Shown here in pieces: positions 16,571-23,326 of a DNA stretch of 64,000 nt. The notes below the pieces were generated by a model. That model saw nothing but the letters and a program-made list of their open reading frames with translations. It was not told where the DNA came from and searched no databases. Made by a program: the position numbers and the translations under genes. This stretch comes from NORP259 sp041398705 (GTDB taxonomy: Bacteria; Planctomycetota; UBA1135; GCA-002686595), in NCBI GenBank assembly GCA_041398705.1, contig JAWKUI010000009.1, forward strand, positions 124,001 to 188,000, written 5' to 3'. Position 1 is the stretch's first letter; each line of letters starts with the position of its first letter.

Positions 16571-17288
16571 CGGCCGCCTCCTCCTGCGCAAGGAAGTCCC
16601 GCGCCCAGTTCCACCACTCCCCCGCAGGCAAGGGAGCGCGCAATCGGAGGATCTCGGGGCCGTCCCCGGCCGTGCGCGTCGGATGGGGCACGCTGAGCGC
16701 CAGCGCGTGCAACGCGATGCTCTTGTCGGGCAGCGGCAGGCGCGCGCCGTAACGCAGATCCCCTTCGATCGGGCCCGCCAGGGTGGCCATGGCCATGCGC
16801 AGTTGATGCGGCCGGCCCGTGTGCGGGTGGAGTTCGACCAGGCTTTGGCCCGCTTGGAATGCAAGCACGCGCCAGGAGGTCACCGCTGCTTTGGCGCCGG
16901 CGCTGCCTTCGGGGACCACGGCCGAGGTGTTGCGCACGGGATCCTTGCGCAGCCACTGGTGTAGCTCCCCGGAGGCTTCGCGCAGACGGCCGGGCACCAG
17001 GGCCACGTAGCGTTTGCGCGTGATGTGGCTGCGGAAACTCTCCGACAGCCGCGCGGCGCCCTTGCTGGTGCGTGCGAAGACCACGAGGCCCGAGACCGGC
17101 CGGTCGAGGCGATGCACCACGCCGAGGAACACCGCGCCCGGTTTCTGGAACTCGCGCGCCACCCAGTCCTTGCCCCAATCGAGCAAGGCCAGATCGCGGC
17201 TGTCGTCGGGCACCGTCGGCATGCCGGCCGGTTTGTTCAGGGCCAGCACGTGGTTGTCGACGTGCAGCACCTGCGGCGCCGCTCTCAC
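16557..17288 (-). CDS. RluA-family RNA pseudouridine synthase
   Basis: Encodes 243 residues from GTG at 17288, which overlaps the upstream methyltransferase stop codon (GTGA). The catalytic motif HRLDRPVSGLVVFART contains the essential Asp, preceded by VLALNKPAGMPTV and followed by HPHTGRPHQLRMAMA, all signatures of RluA-type enzymes converting uridine to pseudouridine in rRNA or tRNA. No S4 domain is present, as in the short RluA/RluF-type stand-alone versions. Longer upstream open frame lies over the methyltransferase gene and is ignored. Sandwiched in a three-gene minus operon with a methyltransferase and a glycosyltransferase. Confidence 0.92.
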   Translation of the reverse strand: MRAAPQVLHVDNHVLALNKPAGMPTVPDDSRDLALLDWGKDWVAREFQKPGAVFLGVVHRLDRPVSGLVVFARTSKGAARLSESFRSHITRKRYVALVPGRLREASGELHQWLRKDPVRNTSAVVPEGSAGAKAAVTSWRVLAFQAGQSLVELHPHTGRPHQLRMAMATLAGPIEGDLRYGARLPLPDKSIALHALALSVPHPTRTAGDGPEILRLRAPLPAGEWWNWARDFLAQEEAADGIR

Positions 17289-18169
17289 GCCTGCCCCCCG
17301 CGCCAGAAGCGTGCGCAGAAGCCGGCAGGCAACAGGCGCGAACTGCCGAGTTCGGGCAACACCAGTTCCCCCGCTTCGATGCGGCCGGTCCCGCCCGCCT
17401 GCAGCATGTTGGCGAAAGCCAGCGGCGAGTAGCCCACCGCATAGGTCGACAGGATCAACAACCCCGGGTCGGCGAGCAGCTCGAGGGCCGCTTGCACCAG
17501 CGGCGCGAGGCCTTCCTCCAACTGCCACTTCTGCCCCTTCGGGCCGCGGCCGTAGTGCGGGGGATCGAGCAAGATCACCTGGTAGCGTGACCCTCGGCGC
17601 ACCTCACGGGCGGCGAAACCCAGGGCGTCGTCGAGTACCCAGCGCACCGCCGAAGCGGGCACCTCGCTCGCGGCCAGGTTGTCTTCCATCCACGCGATCG
17701 ACTGGCGCGAGGCGTCGACGTGGGTGACGTGGTAGCCCGCCTTGGCAGCGAGCACGCTGGCCACGCCGGTGTAGCCGAACAGATTCAGCAGTTTCGGTTC
17801 GTCGCCAAGGTCCGCGCGCAGGTCGGCGACCACTTGCCAGTTGCTGGCCTGCTCCGGGAAGACGCCGATGTGTTTAAAGGCGGTGGGCATCACCCAGAAG
17901 CGCCCCCCCATCAGCTCGACTTGCCAACGCTTGTCCTTTGGCAGGTTCTTGCCCTTGCGATCGACCCAACGGCCGCCGCGGTCGGACTCACGGACGAACG
18001 TCGCGTCGGCCCCCTGCCAGTGGTCCGGCGACAGGTGCGGCTTCCAGAGGGCCTGGGGATCGGGCCGCCGCAGCACCTTGCCACCCACGCGCTCGAGTTT
18101 CTCCCCATCGCCTGAGTCGAGCAGGGAGTAATGCGGGAGCGGAACCGGGGGGAAGTAACTGGGCTGCAC
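17285..18169 (-). CDS. Class I SAM-dependent methyltransferase (RlmI/RlmK-like)
   Basis: Encodes 294 residues. The SAM-binding motif I is LLNLFGYTGVASVLAAKAGY and motif IV is VILLDPPHYGRG, the D-P-P variant of the COG1092 family that includes rRNA m5C and m2G methyltransferases. The N-terminal segment (MQPSYFPPVPLPHYSLLDSG through KPHLSPDHW) lacks the PUA domain of RlmI, so it may be a shorter relative. It overlaps the pseudouridine synthase start by four bases, supporting a shared role in RNA modification. Substrate is not proven by sequence. Confidence 0.85.
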   Translation of the reverse strand: MQPSYFPPVPLPHYSLLDSGDGEKLERVGGKVLRRPDPQALWKPHLSPDHWQGADATFVRESDRGGRWVDRKGKNLPKDKRWQVELMGGRFWVMPTAFKHIGVFPEQASNWQVVADLRADLGDEPKLLNLFGYTGVASVLAAKAGYHVTHVDASRQSIAWMEDNLAASEVPASAVRWVLDDALGFAAREVRRGSRYQVILLDPPHYGRGPKGQKWQLEEGLAPLVQAALELLADPGLLILSTYAVGYSPLAFANMLQAGGTGRIEAGELVLPELGSSRLLPAGFCARFWRGGQA

Positions 18170-18298
18170 GGGGGGAGCTTACCGCGAAAGCCGCCCGGGA
18201 TCCCGCCCCGGGCCAAAGGCGTGCCCCATCGATGCATTCCCGAACCCCAGCCCGGAGTCCGCCGGGTTCCCGCAGCGTGCGCGGGGGTGGAAAACGCG

Positions 18299-18334
18299 CG
18301 CGGGGAGCGAAACCGATCGGTTCCGCTCCCCGCG
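18299..18334 (-). terminator. Hairpin terminator of the Cys-rich gene
   Basis: A self-complementary 36-bp sequence with 18-bp arms and a single mismatch (CGCGGGGAGC...GCTCCCCGCG). In the minus direction it follows the stop of the 18355-20106 gene by about 20 nt and is succeeded by CGCGTTTTCC, a short T-run. Probably a Rho-independent terminator. Confidence 0.6.
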
Positions 18335-18354
18335 TCGCTGCGTAGGGTCCGGGC

Positions 18355-20106
18355 TCAGCCGTTGACCTTCTTCGAGCCGCAATCCGCGGCCGGCTTGCCA
18401 CCGCAGCAACCCTGCTTCTTGGCACCGTTCCAAAGGTTGGTGGGCACAACGGGCTTCACGATTTTCGCGGCGGGCACCGACGGCAGGGCGGCGGGCACGT
18501 TGGCGACCGGAGCCGCACCCGCGCCTTTCACCACGCTGCCAGCCTTACCGGCGCAGCAACCGGCGGGAGCGGCCTTCTGGGCCTTGCTCGCGCAATCGCT
18601 TTCGTCGCAGGCCTTGCCATCGCAAGCCTTGCCGTTGCAGTCCACGGTCGGTTGGGCCTTCTTCGGCGCGGGGGCGACCACGTTGGCGGCCGGGACGCCG
18701 GCGACAGGAGCCGCACCAGCGCCCTTCACCACACCCTGGGCCTTGCTAGCGCAGCAGTCGGCGGTTTTCGCGGCCTTGCTCGCGCAGTCCCCGCAAGCGG
18801 CGCCACTGCAACCAGCGGTCGGTTGGGCTTTCTTCGCAGCCGGAGCCACGTTCGCGGCGGGCACATTCGCGGCAGGAGCGGCACCGGCGCCTTTCACCAC
18901 ACCCTGGGCCTTGCCGGCACAGCAATCGGTGGACGCGGCTTTCTGGGCCTTGCTCGCGCAGTCCATTTCGGCGCAGGCAGCGCCGTCACAGGCTTTGCCG
19001 TTGCAGTCCACGGTCGGTTGGGCCTTCTTCGGCGCGGGAGCCACCACGTTGGCGGCCGGGACACCGGCGATCGGCGCCGCACCCGCGGCCTTCACCACGC
19101 CTTGGGCCTTGCCTTCGCAGCAATCGGCGGCTTTCGCAGCTTTGCTCGCGCAGTCACCGCAGGCGGCGCCGCTGCAACCGGCGGTCGGTTGGGCTTTCTT
19201 CGCGACCGGAGCCACGTTCGCGGCGGGCACATTCGCGGCAGGAGCCGCACCAGCGCCTTGCACCACACCCTGGGCCTTGCCGGCACAGCAGTCGGTGGAC
19301 GCGGCTTTCTGGGCCTTGCTCGCGCAGTCCATTTCGGCGCAGGCAGCGCCGTCGCAGGCCTTGCCATTGCAGTCCACGGTCGGCTGGGCTTTTTTGGCGG
19401 CCGGCATGTTCGCGACCGGGGCCGCACCCGCGCTCTTCACCACTTCTTGCGCCTTGCCAGCGCAGCAGTCGGCGGCTTTCGCGGCTTTGCTCGCGCAATC
19501 ACCACAAGCGGCGCCACTGCAACCGGCGGTCGGTTGCGCTTTCTTGGCAACCGTAGCCACGTTCGCGGCGGGCACGCTCGCGACCGGAGCCGGAGCCGCA
19601 CCCTGCGCTACGCCCTGGGCCTTACCGGCGCAGCAGCTACCGGCTTTGCCAGCGGGGGCAGCCACCGCGTTGGCGGAGGGGCCGTTGCCCTGCGAAGCCG
19701 GCATCTTGGGGGCTTTGGCCATCTGGCCACAGCAACCGGCGCCGACGGTCGAGCCGGGTTGGCTCACCGGACCTTGGGCCTTGCTCCCGCAACCGGAACC
19801 CGCGCAGTCGCCGGGCTTCGCTTTCTGGGGCGCGTTGGCCAGAACCTGGCCGACCGGCATGGCCACGACTTTCTTCGGCGCGGGCGCAACCGGATCGACT
19901 CCGCGCATGGCGACCTTGCCGGCCTTTGTACCGTGGCACGACGTGGAGGCGGCGCAGTCGGACTTGGCGGGCGCAGCCTGTTGCGCAGCAACCGCCTTGG
20001 CCTGGCAGCAGGACGATTTCGCGGGCGCAGCCTGGGCGCCGAAAGACGGCGCAGAGAACGCGAGGGCCACCAGGGCCGAAAGCGTGAGAAGGGAGGTGCG
20101 GATCAT
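18355..20106 (-). CDS. Secreted cysteine-rich repeat protein (46 Cys in 583 residues)
   Basis: Encodes 583 residues with a clean signal peptide (MIRTSLLTLSALVALAFSAPSFGA), which fixes ATG at 20106. The mature protein is made almost wholly of Ala, Lys, Gly, Val, Pro and Cys. Three pairs of alternating units occupy the C-terminal two thirds: type A (KKAQPTAGCSGAACGDC, then DCC) with five cysteines, and type B (KKAQPTVDCNGKACDG, CAEMDC, then DCC) with six. CC pairs recur about every 28 residues. I count 46 cysteines in total, an even number. No heme motif. A metal-binding, disulfide-crosslinked or redox-buffering envelope protein is possible; no homologue is recognised. It stands alone with its own terminator. 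Confidence 0.72.
   Translation of the reverse strand: MIRTSLLTLSALVALAFSAPSFGAQAAPAKSSCCQAKAVAAQQAAPAKSDCAASTSCHGTKAGKVAMRGVDPVAPAPKKVVAMPVGQVLANAPQKAKPGDCAGSGCGSKAQGPVSQPGSTVGAGCCGQMAKAPKMPASQGNGPSANAVAAPAGKAGSCCAGKAQGVAQGAAPAPVASVPAANVATVAKKAQPTAGCSGAACGDCASKAAKAADCCAGKAQEVVKSAGAAPVANMPAAKKAQPTVDCNGKACDGAACAEMDCASKAQKAASTDCCAGKAQGVVQGAGAAPAANVPAANVAPVAKKAQPTAGCSGAACGDCASKAAKAADCCEGKAQGVVKAAGAAPIAGVPAANVVAPAPKKAQPTVDCNGKACDGAACAEMDCASKAQKAASTDCCAGKAQGVVKGAGAAPAANVPAANVAPAAKKAQPTAGCSGAACGDCASKAAKTADCCASKAQGVVKGAGAAPVAGVPAANVVAPAPKKAQPTVDCNGKACDGKACDESDCASKAQKAAPAGCCAGKAGSVVKGAGAAPVANVPAALPSVPAAKIVKPVVPTNLWNGAKKQGCCGGKPAADCGSKKVNG
18490..19550 (-). repeat. In-gene tandem repeats (three ~355-bp A+B units)
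   Basis: The GGTCGGTTG(G/C)GC motif encoding KAQPT recurs with alternating short and long spacing, and the full A+B unit repeats at about 355 bp three times. Copies are highly similar at DNA level, including synonymous positions, indicating recent duplication or gene conversion. Confidence 0.8.
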
Positions 20107-20256
20107 GATTCTCGTATGGGATAGCGAGGCTTGGGCGGGGCGCGACCCCGCCATGGGAGGTATCGAACGGATGCGACACCACCACGCGTACATCTTAACG
20201 GATAGGCGCAACATCGGGGCGAGTGCCCGCATGGGCTTTTTTCGCGTTTGCGTTGT

Positions 20257-21744
20257 TTACGGAACTGCAACGCGGTAGTGCCGGGAAGCACTGCCAGCAA
20301 GGCGCAGGGTCAGGGTCCAGTCCCCCTGCGCCAGGCCCTGATCCGCTTCGATCCAGAGGTGCCCATGGCGGTCCGCTTGGCCGCCCAGACCCGCTCCCAG
20401 CGCCCCCGGCCCCCCATCGACCCTGAGCAGACCTGCTTGGCCGGGCATCAGGCCCCAAATGCAGCACCGGAACCCCAAACCGCGAGGCTGGATCCAGCGC
20501 CCCTGGGCCTCCCCCGAAGGAACCCGCATCGGCCCCGCGGCGGGCTCCCCGAACCCGGCCACCCAACCCCGGACCGCGGGCAGGAAGTCCGCGACCCCCA
20601 TCCCTGGTGCGGCCGCCAGGCATTGATCCCCACGGCTGAGCAGGCTGGCGCCAAAGGCCTCCCGGGGAGCCTGTCCCGGGATGACCCACGCGAGGTCCGG
20701 TACCGTTCCCGGATCGAGCAACCACACGAGCCCTCCGCAGCCGCCCAGGGACCGGGGCGCCCCAACCCAGAGCCCCGCCTGACCCCAGGCAAGGCTCGAC
20801 CCGAAACCCGCGAGCCCCACCGGCGCGCGGTGCTCTTCGGCAGCCAGGCGCCAATGGCCGGCGCCGAACTCGCAGACGAACACCACCCCACCCTCGCCGT
20901 GCCGCGGCGCCCCCACGAACAACCGCGTACCACCGGCCTGCCACGCCAGCGCACTGCCGAAACCGCGACCGTCGATGCGCGGCGCTTCGAGAATCGTGTG
21001 GAGGTTCCATTGCTGCGCTGCGCGGCGATAGAGGCACACGGCTCCCCCGGACAACGTTTCCGGCGCCGCCACGGCCAGCCAATCCCCACTGCACGCCAAC
21101 GCGGCGCCGAACTGCGCCTCCTGCCCGGGGAACGGACTCTCGAGCCGAATCGCACGCTCGGCATCGCAATCGGCCGGGAAAAACCCCGACACCGCGCCGG
21201 TGCGCACCGCGCCCGCAGCATCCCGGGCGAACGGGGCCGCGACCCACAACCCACCAAACGCCGGGGCCAGCACCTGCCCGAATCCACCGTGTGCGTCCGT
21301 GCCCTCGAGCACCCGGTGCAACCGCATTTCCGTGGGTCCGGGGGCCAACAGGTACACACGTCCAGGATCGCTGCCATCCCCCGGCGCCAACGGCGCACCC
21401 GCCGCAAGCAATTGGCTCCCCGGCAAAGCCGCCAACGAATACCCGAGCGCCTGCCACGGCAGCGGCGCCGGTGCGCCCCCCCACGGGACCGGTTTCTCCC
21501 CGCCCCACGCCGGCGCGTTCCAAAGGACACCGGCCCGCTCGCCATTCCGGTGGGAGCGCGGGGCCCCGATCACCAGGCGCGACCCCCACCAGGCAAGGGC
21601 TTGACCGAAACCCGTGCTCTCCCCGGCCGCCAGCACCGGCGGATCTTCCGGGTCGCTCCAGACCGGCATCTGCGCCCGCGCAAACCCGCCAAACACTCCG
21701 AACACACCCAGGACTCCGCCCCAGGCCCACTTCCACTTCTGCAT
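20257..21744 (-). CDS. Secreted FG-GAP/integrin-like beta-propeller protein
   Basis: Encodes 495 residues with a signal peptide (GGVLGVFGVFGGFARA). At least five repeats with the pattern GFGQALAWWGSRLVIGAP, FGAALACSGDWLAVAAP, FGSALAWQAGGTRLFVGAP and FGSSLAWGQAGLWVGAP are FG-GAP blades of a seven-bladed propeller of integrin-alpha type. The C-terminal 80 residues (beta-rich, with a CC pair and an end RHYRVAVP) look like the small C-terminal module found on other exported proteins here. A GGAGGTG Shine-Dalgarno lies about 9 nt before ATG 21744. Ligand unknown; calcium-binding DxDxDG loops are not evident. Confidence 0.85.
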   Translation of the reverse strand: MQKWKWAWGGVLGVFGVFGGFARAQMPVWSDPEDPPVLAAGESTGFGQALAWWGSRLVIGAPRSHRNGERAGVLWNAPAWGGEKPVPWGGAPAPLPWQALGYSLAALPGSQLLAAGAPLAPGDGSDPGRVYLLAPGPTEMRLHRVLEGTDAHGGFGQVLAPAFGGLWVAAPFARDAAGAVRTGAVSGFFPADCDAERAIRLESPFPGQEAQFGAALACSGDWLAVAAPETLSGGAVCLYRRAAQQWNLHTILEAPRIDGRGFGSALAWQAGGTRLFVGAPRHGEGGVVFVCEFGAGHWRLAAEEHRAPVGLAGFGSSLAWGQAGLWVGAPRSLGGCGGLVWLLDPGTVPDLAWVIPGQAPREAFGASLLSRGDQCLAAAPGMGVADFLPAVRGWVAGFGEPAAGPMRVPSGEAQGRWIQPRGLGFRCCIWGLMPGQAGLLRVDGGPGALGAGLGGQADRHGHLWIEADQGLAQGDWTLTLRLAGSASRHYRVAVP

Positions 21745-21801
21745 CGACTCGCACCTCCAGCCCTGTGGACCGATGGCGCACGCCGCGGTTTCCCGAAAAA
21801 T

Positions 21802-22260
21802 CTACCAGTAGCGACCGGACACGCCGATCACGACGATGCAGACCCCGAGGAACAGGTTCGTGCTGACGAGCGGACGGATGCGGCCCATGGCCTGGCCTCC
21901 GGCGGGCCAATCCTGGCAAGCGACCGCCTTCTGCAGCGCGGCCCAAGGACGGAAGTACAACCCGGCGAAGATCAAGGTCATCACCCAGGCGATACCCAGC
22001 ATCAGGTGCACGTGGAGGCGGGCTCCCGCCATACCCCCGAAGTACCCGAAGAGCAGCGCGTAGCCGGTGGCGTGCAGCACGGCAATCGAAAGCCAGACCA
22101 ATGGGAAGAAGCGGCGGAGCACCCCATGCCAGACGGTCAAACGCTGCGGGGGTTCGAGGTGTTCGACGAGGGTCGGGCGCAGGGCGAAGTGCACGAAGAG
22201 CATGCCCCCCACCCAAAGGGTGGCGGCCAGGCCATGCAGGGCGATCCACAAACTGATCAT
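21802..22260 (-). CDS. Small CopD-like integral membrane protein
   Basis: Encodes 152 residues with four predicted transmembrane helices: LWIALHGLAATLWVGGMLFV, FFPLVWLSIAVLHATGYALL, HVHLMLGIAWVMTLIFAGLY and a last helix near the C terminus. Conserved His residues at helix ends (LHGLA, VHFALRP, LHATGY, HVHLM) are as in the CopD/COG5615 family, where they may bind heme or copper. The start at 22260 is the Met directly before helix 1; the longer open frame upstream is basic and not membrane-like. Position is downstream of no obvious partner; it faces mqnA divergently. Confidence 0.78.
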   Translation of the reverse strand: MISLWIALHGLAATLWVGGMLFVHFALRPTLVEHLEPPQRLTVWHGVLRRFFPLVWLSIAVLHATGYALLFGYFGGMAGARLHVHLMLGIAWVMTLIFAGLYFRPWAALQKAVACQDWPAGGQAMGRIRPLVSTNLFLGVCIVVIGVSGRYW

Positions 22261-22469
22261 GGCCCGATGGTACTGCGGAAGGGAGCCCGTTGCAGCCGGT
22301 TTCACCCGGTGCCCACCGCGAAGGCGGGGTGGCCGGATTCGGGCGTTCGGGCAACCGGCCTTTGCACCCACTTTGCACCCGACCCGGATCGGCGCACGCG
22401 CGGCCGGCTGGCCGCCGACAAAGCCGGGAAAAGTGAAGGTTCCGGGCGGAAAGCGGAAGCGTGGCGACC

Positions 22470-22475
22470 TAGACT
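22470..22475 (+). promoter_or_regulatory. Candidate -10 element of mqnA (near-leaderless)
   Basis: TAGACT ends 8 nt before the mqnA ATG. About 80 nt further upstream the decamer CTTTGCACCC occurs twice in tandem (around 22363-22380), a possible but unsupported operator. Confidence 0.33.
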
Positions 22476-22483
22476 TCTCGGCC

Positions 22484-23275
22484 ATGAGCGAAACCCTGCG
22501 CGTCGGATCGGTGCCCTACCTTGTGGGCCGCCCCCTGGACCACGGCCTGTCCCGGGAGGAGGGAATCACGTTGGAGAAGCACGTGCCGGCCCGCCTGGTG
22601 GAGCTGCTCCGGGCCGGAAAACTGGACGTGGCACTGGTCAGCTCGATCGAGCTGTTCTGCATGCCGGGGTATTCGTACATCCCCGGCCTCTGCGTGGGCG
22701 GCAAAGGCGCGGTTTCGAGCGTGCAAGTCTTCCTGCGCCGCCCGATCGAGCAGGTCGACAGCATCGCCATGGACCCGGCCAGCCGCACCTCCCAGGCCCT
22801 GGTCCAGGTCCTGCTCGCCGACCGCAAGGGGGGCCCGCCGTCCTACCACTTCCCCACCCTCGGCCAGGACCCGCGCGAATTGCCGTGCAGCGCTTGGCTG
22901 TCGATCGGCGACCGCGCCCTGCGCCACTTCCACTCCGGCGCCAGCCAGGTGTTCAACCCCTCCTCCGCCTGGACGCGCAGCACCGGCCTGCCCTTCGTCT
23001 TCGCGGCTTGGATCGTGCGCCCCGGCGTCGACATCGAACCGCACCTGCCCGCCTTCCAACGCTCCTACGAAGCCGGTCGCGCGGCTTCGGGCGAATTGGC
23101 GCGCAACGCGGCGCGCACCTGGTCCCTGCCTTCCAAAGTCATCGAAGACTACCTGCGCCAGGAATGCGTCTACTCCATGGGTGGGGAAATGGATGACGCT
23201 TTGCAGCTCTTCGGCGAGCGCTCCCGGGTCCTGGGATTGGCCTCCGACGAGGCCGTGCCCACCGCCTGCCGCTGA
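22484..23275 (+). CDS. mqnA: Chorismate dehydratase
   Basis: Encodes 263 residues of the periplasmic-binding-protein-like MqnA enzyme, which converts chorismate to 3-[(1-carboxyvinyl)oxy]benzoate, the first committed step of the futalosine menaquinone pathway. Family signatures are RVGSVPYLVGRPLDHGL at the N terminus, LDVALVSSIE, DPASRTSQALVQ and the C-terminal VYSMGGEMDDALQLF. Its product is the substrate of MqnE encoded at 12162-13307. ATG at 22484 gives the correct N terminus, directly after the -10-like element. The gene is followed 51 nt later by an AsmA-like gene. Confidence 0.93.
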   Translation: MSETLRVGSVPYLVGRPLDHGLSREEGITLEKHVPARLVELLRAGKLDVALVSSIELFCMPGYSYIPGLCVGGKGAVSSVQVFLRRPIEQVDSIAMDPASRTSQALVQVLLADRKGGPPSYHFPTLGQDPRELPCSAWLSIGDRALRHFHSGASQVFNPSSAWTRSTGLPFVFAAWIVRPGVDIEPHLPAFQRSYEAGRAASGELARNAARTWSLPSKVIEDYLRQECVYSMGGEMDDALQLFGERSRVLGLASDEAVPTACR

Positions 23276-23326
23276 ACCGCGCGGGGGACCATTCCGCAGT
23301 CCCCGCCCATATGCTAAGGGAGGGGC

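Noticed and set aside
18131..20278. Plus-strand frame opposite the Cys-rich gene encoding a repetitive Ala/Pro/Gln protein
   Set aside because: The repeats come from the minus-strand gene, which has the signal peptide and a properly placed terminator.
22355..22385. Tandem CTTTGCACCC decamer before mqnA as an operator
   Set aside because: Only two copies, no dyad symmetry and no second occurrence in the window; could be chance.
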